The notes under the pieces were generated by a model, which worked only from the letters and a program-made list of their open reading frames with translations, made no database searches and was not told the DNA's origin. Shown piece after piece: positions 1 to 9,192 of a stretch of 54,070 nt of DNA (position 1 is its first letter; each line of letters starts with the position of its first letter). This DNA is from Candidatus Zixiibacteriota bacterium (GTDB lineage: Bacteria > Zixibacteria > MSB-5A5 > GN15 > FEB-12): NCBI GenBank assembly GCA_020351995.1, contig CP070674.1:72453-126522 (forward strand), written 5' to 3'. Made by a program: the position numbers and the translations under genes.

Positions 1-2192
1 AGGTCCTTATCCCCGTCGCCGTCAAGGTCACCGGAGTACACCGATGAAGGATACAGTCCGACTACATAATCAACCGGCTCGCTGAATTCAATCTCACCGC
101 TGCTGAGCTTGATGACAAAACCATCGTTATTCCCTGCGAGCGAATCCTGGTAAGGGTTGTGAGTCGGGAAATCGGTGGAGATTGTCTCGCCTGTTACATA
201 AACCGCTCCTGTCGTATCTATGGCGATGTCGCGGGGCATGTCACGGTCGCTTCCGCCAAGGTAGGTACTGAACACCGGGCTACTGCCCGATACGTTCATC
301 CTTACAACAGCGGCATCCACGCCACCATGATATGCGCCCTGGTAAGGATTGAAGGTCGGGAAATCGGTAGAATAAGTATAGGCAATCACATAAGCCGACC
401 CGGAATCATCCACTGTGATACTGTAGGGCTGTTCGTCACTGCTTCCCCCCAGGTAGGTGCTGTAGGCAAGATCATTTCCGGCACTGTTGAATTTTGTTAT
501 GAAGGCATCGGCACTCCCCTGATGTGTCTGGTACGGTACCGCCGTCGGGAAATCGGTGGAGAACGTGGTCCCGGTCACATACGCTTCCCCGGAGGCGTCC
601 ACTGCAATGCCATAGCCGTAGTCGGCGAGACTTCCTCCGAGATAGGTGCTATAGACAAGGCTGTTTCCGGCACTGCTCAATTTTGACACAAAAGCATCGG
701 GTGCGCCGTTATTCGCGTTCTGGTATGCATCCAATGTCGGGAAATCAGTTGAATAAGTAAATCCGACTACATAGGCCGCGCCGGATGCATCCACGGCAAG
801 GCCATGAGCAGCACCCTCCTGGCCACTTCCCCCTAGATATGTACTGTAGACCAGGCTGTTGCCGCCGCTACTCAGTTTGGTGACGAAAGCGTCATCACCT
901 CCCTGGTCCGTTTGGAACGGGTTAAAGGTCGGAAAATTGGATGAGGCGGTGAAACCCGCAATATACATTGCCCCCGTCTCATCCACGACAATATGGTAGG
1001 CGTCGTCCCGAGCGTCCCCGCCCAAATAGGTACTGTAAAGCAGTGAGCCACCATCACTACTAAGCTTGGCTACAAAGCCGTCGAGGGCCGAACCTACCTT
1101 CGATGCCTGATACGGATCAACCATTGGGAAATTGAACGATGCTGTAATTCCCGTTAAGTACACTTCCCCGGCAGTGCTAACAGCGATATCAATGCCGACA
1201 TCTTGGTTGCTTCCCCCCAGATATGTACTGAATACCAGGCTGTTGTCGGTAGCACTAAACTTGGTTACGAAAACGTCGCTGCCTCCCTGATCCGACTGGT
1301 ACGCGTCAAGCACCGGGAAATCAGTAGAGTATGTCTCTCCTGTCACATATATTGCGCCGGAAGCATCTACCGTAATGCCATAACCATAGTCGTCGCCGCT
1401 TCCACCAAGATACGTGCCGAACGACAACACCGGGTCTATCACTACCGCTAATATGGGATCGTAATCGGAATCCAGACAAAACCCGAAACATTTCTCGCCG
1501 ACAAGCCGGTATTGACCATCAAGGGCCACCCGCTCTCCGTCGCGAAGCTGATATACCACTGGTGTCCGCTCGATTACCTGTCCCCATTCGGTCTGGACTA
1601 CCAATTCACCGACCTCGTTGACAAACACCGACTCTGCGCCGTCATACTCGATCACTACCTTTGACGGATCGCCGCCTGGTGAAACAATGAAGTCGTATTC
1701 CATTTCCCTGCCGTTGCCGTAATACTTCAGATCGATACCGGGATATAGGTCCTCGTAAACAACGGCGCTGTAGTTCGTAACATTGGTACGCCACCGCGCC
1801 TGGTCGTCACCAATGAAGTAGTTGCATTTATATCCCAGCGGGTTCTCACCACGGATGCTCGGTTCTGGGTCGGCCCCTACAAACGAAGCCTTGATCATAA
1901 CCGTTTCCACACTATCCAGCTCCATCATGGACAAGGGGTTGAATGGTCCACACTCGGAGGCTCGAACATGTCGTGTGAATTGGTAAAATGCACCATCGGT
2001 GGTAAACCACATAGTGGCTCCACCGGCGTTAGACCGAAAGAGCACCTGTTCATCCCACTGCCCCTGGTTCTCCGTGAAAGCCAGCGGTACTGACGCGAGG
2101 TCGTTCGTGATAGCGGACTGAAGCTGGCCAGAGCTCACAGCGCTTGTTAGAATCAGTACTGACAATGCAACAAAAACATGCAGTCGTGCCAT
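1..2192 (-). CDS. Secreted SBBP beta-propeller repeat protein (C-terminus beyond window)
   Basis: The reading frame is open from the ATG at 2192 to the window edge, so the C-terminus is missing. A signal peptide (MARLHVFVALSVLILTSAVS) precedes a region typical of the N-terminal domain of SBBP proteins (ENQGQWDEQV, then GIDLKYYGNGREMEYDF). Seven tandem repeats of about 64 residues follow, each built around a TYLGG..D.GY...D..G..YV.G.T.S.DFP pattern. The last readable residues, GDLDGDGDKD, begin an FG-GAP/VCBS-like calcium-binding segment. The start has a good ribosome binding site (GGGAGGT, 6 nt upstream) and a promoter at 2265-2294. It is probably a surface or exported adhesion-like protein; its ligand cannot be read from sequence. 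Confidence 0.85.
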   Translation of the reverse strand, partial: MARLHVFVALSVLILTSAVSSGQLQSAITNDLASVPLAFTENQGQWDEQVLFRSNAGGATMWFTTDGAFYQFTRHVRASECGPFNPLSMMELDSVETVMIKASFVGADPEPSIRGENPLGYKCNYFIGDDQARWRTNVTNYSAVVYEDLYPGIDLKYYGNGREMEYDFIVSPGGDPSKVVIEYDGAESVFVNEVGELVVQTEWGQVIERTPVVYQLRDGERVALDGQYRLVGEKCFGFCLDSDYDPILAVVIDPVLSFGTYLGGSGDDYGYGITVDASGAIYVTGETYSTDFPVLDAYQSDQGGSDVFVTKFSATDNSLVFSTYLGGSNQDVGIDIAVSTAGEVYLTGITASFNFPMVDPYQASKVGSALDGFVAKLSSDGGSLLYSTYLGGDARDDAYHIVVDETGAMYIAGFTASSNFPTFNPFQTDQGGDDAFVTKLSSGGNSLVYSTYLGGSGQEGAAHGLAVDASGAAYVVGFTYSTDFPTLDAYQNANNGAPDAFVSKLSSAGNSLVYSTYLGGSLADYGYGIAVDASGEAYVTGTTFSTDFPTAVPYQTHQGSADAFITKFNSAGNDLAYSTYLGGSSDEQPYSITVDDSGSAYVIAYTYSTDFPTFNPYQGAYHGGVDAAVVRMNVSGSSPVFSTYLGGSDRDMPRDIAIDTTGAVYVTGETISTDFPTHNPYQDSLAGNNDGFVIKLSSGEIEFSEPVDYVVGLYPSSVYSGDLDGDGDKD
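130..1440 (-). repeat. Seven tandem ~192-bp coding repeats (SBBP)
   Basis: The phrase TCGGGAAATCGGT, or a close variant, recurs near 166, 357, 549, 737, 930, 1123 and 1316. This gives a period of about 192 bp, or 64 codons. The units encode successive SBBP propeller blades. They have diverged at the DNA level but keep frame, which points to old intragenic duplication under protein-level selection. Confidence 0.8.
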
Positions 2193-2264
2193 CAGATACC
2201 TCCCTATTACGATTCAGATGTAGTCGGTGATGTAAAGCAGAAAGTAGATACAACTATATATTTT

Positions 2265-2294
2265 AATATAGGCAAGACGAAGCGGTTCCGTCAA
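2265..2294 (-). promoter_or_regulatory. Sigma70-like promoter of the SBBP gene
   Basis: On the minus strand, TTGACG (2294-2289) and TATATT (2270-2265) are 18 bp apart. Transcription would start near 2258, giving a 5' leader of about 65 nt before the ATG at 2192. The flanking DNA is AT-rich. Prediction from consensus match only. Confidence 0.6.
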
Positions 2295-2375
2295 GGAAAT
2301 ATCGATAACTACCGCCACGATAGAAGATTTTATCAGTGTTATTTTGTTGAGATAAGACCGATGCCATTCGCATCA

Positions 2376-5327
2376 TCAGATGGTCTGCTTGAGCCTGGCG
2401 ACTCTCTCTTTAGCGTCACCGAGAAGGCGCAATTCCGGGTCGGCGTTCTCCCAGTATAAGAGAAATTCCTCATACTGGGGTATCGCCTTCTCCGGCTGCC
2501 CATCGGCCTCATAAGCCCGGCCAAGATAATAGTGAAGCTTTACCGTCTCAAGAGGGAGAGCTAACTTACCATAACTGTACATATTGGCCAGTTCGCTCAT
2601 GATCTCTATTGCTCGATCGTGTTTTTCAAATTCAAAAAGCGTCCGCCCGAGCCAATAACTATACTGGAAATAAGTCCAGGTCCGTCGAAGCTCCACGAAA
2701 CTCAATGACGAGTCAAAGAGATTTGCCGCCATCTGAAAGTTTCCCCTCGCGTACTCGACAGCGGCTTGAGCGGCGATATGAGTATGGTCCGACGTAAATC
2801 CATCTCGTGCCTCCCAGGTCTTGAGCATATCCTCCGCATCGTCCGGCGCCCCTGCTTCAACAAGGCTGAGTATGGCCCACAGGTGTGGGTATTGATAGGT
2901 TGGCATCCAGCGACCAGGCATCAGCTCATTTGAAAGATCGAATACGCCGTTCCAGCGCGCAACTATCGAATCCGCATCGCCTGTTATTCCCGAATACAAC
3001 ACTGCTTGCCACAGTCTTTTGTCCCAGGGGCCTACACCGTCCGCCACGTCGTCCAGCTCCGCCTCATAAAACCGATCGAGAGCCTGCCGTACCCGTCCCT
3101 GCAGGGCTAGCTCTGTGCACATATACGAGCGCCCCCGGCTGCGGTGATAGTCATACTCGCTGGTTACCTTCCTCTGAAAGTAGATCTCCGCCGAATCATA
3201 CTTGCGTTCCAGCGCGAAGATCTCGCCCAATCGGTCAATCGAGTAACCGAAATCGGGAGAAATCTCAAGCGCCCTCGCGAACGCTTGCTTGGCTTCATCA
3301 AGCTGTCCCTGGAGAGCCAGCAATTCACCTTTCGTGTCATAAGGATTGGGGTCTCCCGGGGCGAGCTGGATATTCTTATCGATAGCTTGAATTGAACTCT
3401 CGTATTGGCCCTGCCGATCATACCAGTAAGCCAGACGGTTGAAAGGTTCCTCCCAGAAGGGATCAAGCTGGATGACTTGCTCCAGGCAGATTATTCCTGA
3501 ATCCATATGCCCGCGTTGCGCGTACACCACTCCAAGATCATACCACGCTTCCTTCTCGTCAGGATACGATTTGACGAATCGCCGGAGAACCCCTTCTGCT
3601 GTGCCAAAGTCATAGCGACTGAGATGATACCGGGCCAGTATATGTAGCCTTTCTTTCTCGGTTGCCTTGTCGCGCAACTTCATAGCCGCCTCGAGCGCCT
3701 TTAAACCTTCGTTTCCTTCGCTCAACCACCCCAGTCGACACAAGGCCATGGCAAACGTCGAATCCAATTCCACTGCCCTGAGGAAGTGTCCTCTGGCCTC
3801 TGTGAGTTCGTGCTTATTTTGAAACTCCAGACCTTCCATATAATACCGATAGGCTTCCTCGGAACTGGTGGTGAGCTCAGCCACTGGCCTGTCACGTTCA
3901 CCGGCCACTCCCACGGGGATATCCAGGTCTTTTCGAACTTCTGCCGTAAGCAGGTCAACAAAGTCGTGGACGGCCATTCCCACCCGTCCCTCCACACGCT
4001 GGGAAGCGACTGTCAAACCGCTGCTGACATCGACCAGGTGCGAGGTTACCAGCAGGGTCGGTTCTGTCTGAAGAATCGCCCCGGTTATCATTGAACGGCA
4101 GTGAGCTTTACGGGCAACCTCAAAGGCGGCATCGCGGTCTATTGTTTTCTGGCCCTCGCGACCCACCTGCTTGAGAATATCCCAGAGGCGCTGACTGGAC
4201 ATAACCTTTACGCGCTGCGACTCGGACAGGTCGGTAATCAGGAGCGCGGTAATAATCTCACCCAACTTCCCCGTGTCAGCCGGGTCTGCCATGTTTTCAA
4301 AATACATGATCGCGAGCAGATTTTCCCCGGCCATAGCGTTCTGGGAAGACATAAGACCAAATTTCCATGTGGTCAGTACCAAAACCGCAATGATTACTAT
4401 TGCCGCCACCGACGTGGGCAGCAGGTACTTGCGCCTGCGGCGTGCGGCCGCGATTCGCGCGCTGGGTGTTTTCATGCCCGCTGCCTGAGAGATGCGCTTA
4501 AGGTCGGCAATTACCCCGGAAGCCGTTTGATACCTGAGTTCAGCGTCTTTCTCGAGCAGTTTGAAAACCAGCGTCTCGATATCTGGAACGACGCTGGGGC
4601 GCAGACTGCGGATGGTCGGCGGCTCCTCACTGGTTATAGCATAGACAACGGCAGCTTCGTATTCTCCCGTAAACGGCAGCTCCCCTGTCAGCATCTGGTA
4701 GAGAACTATGCCGAATGAGAAGAGATCAGATGTTGCCCTAACCTTGCCACCCTGGATCTGTTCCGGTGACATATACTGAATCGTTCCCATGGTTGAGTGG
4801 CTCTTGGTCAGTTGCTCGCCACCTGTTATCGCCGCCAGACCGAAATCCACGATCTTGGGACGTCCATAGGTATCGATAAGAATGTTCGAAGGTTTGATGT
4901 CCCGATGGATTACACCTTTTTCATGGGCCGCATTTAGTCCGTCAAGAACCTGAATGGCCAGTTGAACCACCCGTTCAATATCCACCGGACCCGACTTGAT
5001 GAGTTCTCTGAGACTCTGTCCCTCGACGTGTTCCATCGCGAAGAAAGGACGTCCCCGGAATTCATCCACCTCGTAGATTGTGACTATATTGGGGTGATTC
5101 AGCTTGGCGGCCGCCTCCGCTTCCCTGATAAAACGCCGCCGGAACTCCTCGTCCTGGCAGCAGTTGGCCGGCAGAAGTTTTAATGCGGCCTGCCGGTGAA
5201 GTTTGGTATCTTCTGCCAGATACACTTCACCCATCCCGCCGGCGCCGATCTTTCGGATAATTTTGTAATGTGAAACAAGGGTGCCCGCAGACAGCGCTAT
5301 ATATGTCCGCGTACTGTCATCTTCCAT
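2376..5327 (-). CDS. Membrane Ser/Thr protein kinase with C-terminal TPR array
   Basis: A 983-residue Hanks-type kinase with all main motifs: glycine loop GAGGMGEVY (29-36), lysine K50, catalytic HRDIKPSN (141-148), DFG (161-163) and SPEQ (187-190). It is expected to be active. One transmembrane helix (about 301-322) follows, then a FlgO/TolB-like domain (about 337-470) and tetratricopeptide repeats to the end. The kinase should be cytoplasmic and the TPR part periplasmic. No PASTA sensor is present. This architecture is common in FCB and Acidobacteria genomes. No clear ribosome binding site precedes the ATG; a TAACTTGCA motif abuts it instead. Substrates are unknown. Confidence 0.93.
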   Translation of the reverse strand: MEDDSTRTYIALSAGTLVSHYKIIRKIGAGGMGEVYLAEDTKLHRQAALKLLPANCCQDEEFRRRFIREAEAAAKLNHPNIVTIYEVDEFRGRPFFAMEHVEGQSLRELIKSGPVDIERVVQLAIQVLDGLNAAHEKGVIHRDIKPSNILIDTYGRPKIVDFGLAAITGGEQLTKSHSTMGTIQYMSPEQIQGGKVRATSDLFSFGIVLYQMLTGELPFTGEYEAAVVYAITSEEPPTIRSLRPSVVPDIETLVFKLLEKDAELRYQTASGVIADLKRISQAAGMKTPSARIAAARRRRKYLLPTSVAAIVIIAVLVLTTWKFGLMSSQNAMAGENLLAIMYFENMADPADTGKLGEIITALLITDLSESQRVKVMSSQRLWDILKQVGREGQKTIDRDAAFEVARKAHCRSMITGAILQTEPTLLVTSHLVDVSSGLTVASQRVEGRVGMAVHDFVDLLTAEVRKDLDIPVGVAGERDRPVAELTTSSEEAYRYYMEGLEFQNKHELTEARGHFLRAVELDSTFAMALCRLGWLSEGNEGLKALEAAMKLRDKATEKERLHILARYHLSRYDFGTAEGVLRRFVKSYPDEKEAWYDLGVVYAQRGHMDSGIICLEQVIQLDPFWEEPFNRLAYWYDRQGQYESSIQAIDKNIQLAPGDPNPYDTKGELLALQGQLDEAKQAFARALEISPDFGYSIDRLGEIFALERKYDSAEIYFQRKVTSEYDYHRSRGRSYMCTELALQGRVRQALDRFYEAELDDVADGVGPWDKRLWQAVLYSGITGDADSIVARWNGVFDLSNELMPGRWMPTYQYPHLWAILSLVEAGAPDDAEDMLKTWEARDGFTSDHTHIAAQAAVEYARGNFQMAANLFDSSLSFVELRRTWTYFQYSYWLGRTLFEFEKHDRAIEIMSELANMYSYGKLALPLETVKLHYYLGRAYEADGQPEKAIPQYEEFLLYWENADPELRLLGDAKERVARLKQTI

Positions 5328-5353
5328 GCAAGTTAACGCCCGATATCAAAATC

Positions 5354-5382
5354 AAGTAACGCTGACAACCCCGCTGTGTCAA
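5354..5382 (-). promoter_or_regulatory. Possible promoter upstream of the kinase gene
   Basis: On the minus strand, TTGACA (5382-5377) lies 17 bp from TTACTT (5359-5354). The -35 match is perfect and the -10 is poor. The leader would be short, about 20 nt. Weak call. Confidence 0.35.
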
Positions 5383-5580
5383 CGATAAAACATTTGAGCC
5401 AGGTAGCCACCGGTGACTGGTAAAACTTCTAGGAACTCTAATTTAGCGGCCTTCAGTCTCTTGCCACTGCCTATTCTGCACAGATGCCGTACCCGGCACG
5501 TCATTTTACTAACTTCCTGACCAAAGTGCGGAAGGGGACCTGGCCTTGGAGAACGTCGCCATCAAAGGAGATACTTGGCA

Positions 5581-5814
5581 ATGTTTTCATCAGTAGTTGT
5601 TTCGTCGCTTCTGCTCGTTTCCGCGCAATCTTCGTCGCGGCTGCCGGATTCAGCTCTGGTGGAAATCACCCGGCGATTCGCTGTTGCTCAGGAACTTGTA
5701 CCTGAGTGCGTAGAAGATGAGTGGGATAGAGACACTACCGCCGAACATCCATGGTCGACAATCTGGATGACCAACGTTGAGTCTGATCACCATGAGATAA
5801 ACTGCATTCCGTAG
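5581..5814 (+). CDS. Candidate small secreted protein, 77 aa
   Basis: A short ORF on the strand opposite its neighbours, in otherwise empty DNA. The ATG at 5581 is preceded by AAAGGAG (5564-5570), 10 nt away; an in-frame TTG at 5575 is the alternative start. Residues 1-15 (MFSSVVVSSLLLVSA) look like a signal peptide with a VSA-Q cleavage site. The mature part would be about 62 residues, acidic, with two cysteines and a WSTIWMTN stretch. I recognise no family. It converges on the ankyrin gene, ending 40 bp before it. The ribosome binding site plus signal peptide favour a real gene, but a chance ORF is possible. Confidence 0.45.
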   Translation: MFSSVVVSSLLLVSAQSSSRLPDSALVEITRRFAVAQELVPECVEDEWDRDTTAEHPWSTIWMTNVESDHHEINCIP

Positions 5815-5853
5815 GCTCGTGCCCGAGGGTCTGCTTCTATAATGTCGAAATCC

Positions 5854-7584
5854 TTACATTTGCGTCTTATACATGAAGTAATCGCCGGAATTCTCGGCAC
5901 AGAAAGTCCGGGCCGTATATCCCCAGTCCGCAATCTCACCGGCCAGCCTCAGGTATGGCCCCACGCGACGCGAACTGTGAAATGGCACCACCATCTTCGG
6001 ATTAAGCTGTTCCATGCAATAGCGGGCCACGGCGTTGTCCCCTTCGGACTGAGCGGCGGGGAGAAAAGCAATGTCGACCGGTCCGACTTGATTCTTCAGG
6101 CCTTCAATATCCTTCTTGAATTTCTCGAAATCCTCGGGCGGCCAGCCGGGATAAAAAATTGTCAATCCGTCAACTTTCATAAAATAAGCCAGCGCCGGAT
6201 TGCTCTCCGTTACCATGAAAGGAAATAATTCGATACCGCCATGTGTCCCATTCTCTCCGGGACCCACGTACACTGTGTTCTTACAGCCTTCCCACGCATC
6301 CAATTTACTCTGTACGTATAGAACCTGCTTCAACGAATCTTCGATCTCGTGAATAAAGGCCGGCTCTCCCGGTCTTCCATGATATGTGGAATAAATGGCC
6401 ACCACATTCTGGTCTTTCAGTTCCGATGGCACCAGGCAGCCATTGTTAAGCGACGGCTCATCCGGTCGGACCGTCCCGAACTCTTCGGCGTCCATAACTA
6501 TAAAATGATCCCGGGTCTTGATGGACCATCCCCGGTGAAGGAGGCATCGGATTACGGCGTCGCTGCCGGCGTCGGTTCCGGCCAATTCAGCCGGTGCTCC
6601 AAAGCTCTCATCCCAGTCACCCGGTTTCACGCCGCTGTTTTCGAACAGTAGTTCCGCGATCATTTTATGTCCGTACTTGACGGCATAGAACATCGGGGTA
6701 TTACCGTCCGCGTCGTTGGCACTTACGTCCAGCCCCTTCTCTACCAGCGCCACCGCTATGTCTCGATATCCTCGCTGTGCTGCGATGTGGAGCAGTGTCT
6801 GGCCGGAGGCGGCATCAACGAAGTCCACTTTCGCCCCGGCTTTCAGCAATATCTCCACGATTTCCAGAAAGCCTCGCTCCACCGCTGCCTTGATAGGTGG
6901 ATTACCCTCGCTGTCAGGCATGTCAGGCGTGGCTCCGCGTTCTACCAGCAGGCTTACAATCTCGATCGCTCCGCACAGAGCCGCGAAGCCGAGCTCGGTC
7001 TTGCCGCGCCCGTCACTGATCGCGTTGACATCGGCACCCAGCCCGATAACCAGTTTCGCCATATCGGTATTCTTGAAAGTTGACGCCAAATTAAGCATGG
7101 TCACACCCATCACCTGGGCATTGGGGTCAAACGGCACGCCCTGGGCCAGCATATATTCCGTCAGTCCGGACTTGCCTCTTATGCATTCCTGCCAGTAGCC
7201 TAGCGTGATAGCGCTGCCGAAAACCGGATGCTCGGCCCGCAGATTGGCCCCCCGGTGCCCCAGAAGTTCGACCATTTCTTTCTGGTTGCCCATACATGCT
7301 CTCAACAGCGGGGTGAAAGCGTTGCCGTCTAACGCTTCGACGTGTGCGCCGTTATCCAGAAGAAGTTTGGCCATGGCCATATCCCCCCTGCCCGCCGCGA
7401 TGTGCAGCGGCATCGCCCCGGACTCGCTTCCAGAGTTAACCAGGCTCGCGTCATTTGTGATAAGTTCTTTGACCAGCTCCAGGTCGCTGTCCTTGACCGC
7501 GTCGTGAATCTCCGCACCGTAAGCGATAGAAACCGTAATAAGTATCGGGATTATTAGTACGAAGAGCGGCTTGAATCGAGACAT
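5854..7584 (-). CDS. Secreted ankyrin-repeat protein fused to a degenerate metallo-beta-lactamase fold
   Basis: A 576-residue exported protein. Residues 1-23 form a signal peptide ending AYG-AE. Residues about 25-320 carry ankyrin repeats (for example G.MPLHIAAGRGDMAMAKLLL and GQTLLHIAAQRGY). Residues about 350-576 resemble UlaG-like metallo-beta-lactamase-fold hydrolases: WSIKTRDHFIVMDAEE, then EPSLNNGCL, then VDGLTIFYPGW, then PVDIAFLPAA, then PKMVVPFHSS. The metal-binding HxHxDH motif expected after the EPSL block reads STYHGRP (399-405), and the later GDH reads PGW, so hydrolase activity is unlikely. The start has a strong ribosome binding site (AAAGGAGG). Perhaps a periplasmic binding or scaffold protein. 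Confidence 0.85.
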   Translation of the reverse strand: MSRFKPLFVLIIPILITVSIAYGAEIHDAVKDSDLELVKELITNDASLVNSGSESGAMPLHIAAGRGDMAMAKLLLDNGAHVEALDGNAFTPLLRACMGNQKEMVELLGHRGANLRAEHPVFGSAITLGYWQECIRGKSGLTEYMLAQGVPFDPNAQVMGVTMLNLASTFKNTDMAKLVIGLGADVNAISDGRGKTELGFAALCGAIEIVSLLVERGATPDMPDSEGNPPIKAAVERGFLEIVEILLKAGAKVDFVDAASGQTLLHIAAQRGYRDIAVALVEKGLDVSANDADGNTPMFYAVKYGHKMIAELLFENSGVKPGDWDESFGAPAELAGTDAGSDAVIRCLLHRGWSIKTRDHFIVMDAEEFGTVRPDEPSLNNGCLVPSELKDQNVVAIYSTYHGRPGEPAFIHEIEDSLKQVLYVQSKLDAWEGCKNTVYVGPGENGTHGGIELFPFMVTESNPALAYFMKVDGLTIFYPGWPPEDFEKFKKDIEGLKNQVGPVDIAFLPAAQSEGDNAVARYCMEQLNPKMVVPFHSSRRVGPYLRLAGEIADWGYTARTFCAENSGDYFMYKTQM

Positions 7585-7667
7585 GCTGCTTCCTCCTTTC
7601 CTGCTGAGTTCTGCAAGTTATTCTGTTATACGTCCGGCCCTCCGTTTTGTTCTCACAAGCCGGGATA

Positions 7668-7698
7668 CAAAAAGCCCCCAGTTTCATCAACTGAAGGC
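7668..7698 (-). terminator. Rho-independent terminator after the dockerin gene
   Basis: Read on the minus strand, GCCTTCAGTT and AACTGGGGGC form a 10-bp stem (two G-U pairs) around a GATGA loop, followed directly by TTTTTGT. It sits 29 bp past the stop of the beta-helix gene and ahead of the ankyrin gene start, so the two are separate transcripts. Confidence 0.8.
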
Positions 7699-7726
7699 AC
7701 CCGTATAACTTACCTTGTCTGCGACA

Positions 7727-8998
7727 TTAAGAACACGGCACCGGCGCCGGACCGGACCGGAAAAGCCAGTCTATGATATAATCGATATCCAGTATATCCG
7801 GTTGACCATTGGCGTCGACATCAGCCTCTTCTCTGCAGATCGGAGCCGGCCCGCCGCGGAAAAGCCAACCTACAAGATAATCCGCGTCCAGCAGATTGGT
7901 GTGCCCGCTGCGGTCAACATCACCGCTGATCAGGCAACAATCACAACCTATTCCGAACGCTCCCATCAACGTGCCACAATCGTTATTCTCCGGTAAGCAG
8001 GGAGAGCTTCCCGATAGTGTGAAATCTCCTGCGGCCGGGTCACAAAAAAGCGGATCCTCGGAGATATTGTCATACACATCGCCCGGTCCGACCCCCACAT
8101 TGTGAAAATCCTCGATCTGGTTACCGTAAGCGTCGTTGCAGCGAACCGCCACCTCACCCGCCCACACATGCGAAACGAAACCATATTGAGTATTGAAAGC
8201 CGAGATACAGTTCTCGACGATGGAGGTATCGATCGCTGCCGATGTCTCAGCTAAGTTGGCTTTGGGGAAATTCCAGTCGTACGTGAAACCGGTGACATTC
8301 AACGCGAAAGTGCAATTGCGAACGTGAAATGTCCCACTGCCGATCATGAGATAGACACCGATTCCGTAGTTGCTTCGTACAAGACAGTCGACCATATCGA
8401 AACGGTGTCCGTACCACTGGGCGTTCCAGAAAACACCGTCGAGTGCGTTGGAAGTAATCTCGCAGCCGCTAATGACCGCCGGAGCTTCATCCACCCGCAC
8501 GCCCGAGCCGGAATTATCCCGGACGATACAGTCATACATCAAAAGCTGCCCCTGATTGACCCTCACCCCGTTACCGACATTGTTTTCAATAACGCAGTTG
8601 ATGAGTTTTGGCGAGGCACCCTCGATGAGCACGGCTGCATTGTCCCATTCCGGTGCATAGGCGTTGATTATCGTAAAGCCGTCGATAACCGCCGTGGAGT
8701 CCTCACCGCTGTGCAGCCAGAATCCCCGGTGCGGCTCACTTTCGGTCCCCTCGCAATTGAGAAAGACTCCCAGCGGTCCGAGTTCCGATAGCGCCAGACG
8801 AATATTCTTCCCATGGAAATCTAAATCCCGGTTCCCGTCTCCGCTGTACTCGCTCGGTTCGACCAGGACGGTATCGCCAGGCAAGGCGACATCAATCCCG
8901 GCCTGGATGGTCGACTGGTCACCCGGAACATTGATTACGGTTGCGTGTGCGGGGGAGAGCATCAGAAGAAAAGCGAGTGTAACGGCTACTCTATTCAT
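7727..8998 (-). CDS. Secreted right-handed beta-helix protein with dockerin-like tail
   Basis: A 423-residue exported protein. The signal peptide ends near SPAHA. Residues about 20-340 have the pattern of pectate-lyase-like right-handed beta-helix proteins (VPGDQSTIQAGIDVALPGDTVLV, then repeated strands such as IENNVGNGVRVN). The last 70 residues hold two EF-hand-like dockerin type I segments, GDVDRSGHTNLLDADYLVGW and a second beginning EADVDANGQPDILDIDYI. Such tails are frequent on secreted proteins of this lineage where no cellulosome is known. A catalytic role cannot be assigned. It has its own promoter and terminator. Confidence 0.88.
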   Translation of the reverse strand: MNRVAVTLAFLLMLSPAHATVINVPGDQSTIQAGIDVALPGDTVLVEPSEYSGDGNRDLDFHGKNIRLALSELGPLGVFLNCEGTESEPHRGFWLHSGEDSTAVIDGFTIINAYAPEWDNAAVLIEGASPKLINCVIENNVGNGVRVNQGQLLMYDCIVRDNSGSGVRVDEAPAVISGCEITSNALDGVFWNAQWYGHRFDMVDCLVRSNYGIGVYLMIGSGTFHVRNCTFALNVTGFTYDWNFPKANLAETSAAIDTSIVENCISAFNTQYGFVSHVWAGEVAVRCNDAYGNQIEDFHNVGVGPGDVYDNISEDPLFCDPAAGDFTLSGSSPCLPENNDCGTLMGAFGIGCDCCLISGDVDRSGHTNLLDADYLVGWLFRGGPAPICREEADVDANGQPDILDIDYIIDWLFRSGPAPVPCS

Positions 8999-9039
8999 AT
9001 TATCCCCTATGCAGGAATGATCTGATAAGTACTTACTGC

Positions 9040-9068
9040 AAGTTAGCGACGATACGGCTGTCTGTCAA
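9040..9068 (-). promoter_or_regulatory. Promoter of the beta-helix/dockerin gene
   Basis: On the minus strand, TTGACA (9068-9063) is 17 bp from TAACTT (9045-9040), about 42 nt before the ATG at 8998. The -10 lies inside TAACTTGCA, a 9-mer also found before the two neighbouring minus-strand genes. Confidence 0.5.
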
Positions 9069-9147
9069 ACAATCCTTCCGGCCCCGGTGCCACACCGCCC
9101 TGTCCTGAACTTTCAGGAATTGCTGCGGGATCATCACGACACAAACA

Positions 9148-9176
9148 ACAAAACCCCCCGGGCCAATCGCCTGAGG
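9148..9176 (-). terminator. Terminator-like hairpin beside the tRNA fragment
   Basis: Read on the minus strand, CCTCAGGC and GCCCGGGG pair with one mismatch around GATTG, and GGTTTTGTTGTTTG follows. Its place just after the tRNA 3' fragment suggests it was the native terminator of that tRNA. Confidence 0.5.
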
Positions 9177-9192
9177 TTTTCTTCTGTCTTAA

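Noticed and set aside
130-1440. Regularly spaced ~192-bp repeats that could suggest a CRISPR or satellite array
   Set aside because: They lie in one open frame and encode SBBP propeller blades; the units diverge at synonymous sites and lack identical short repeats with unique spacers.
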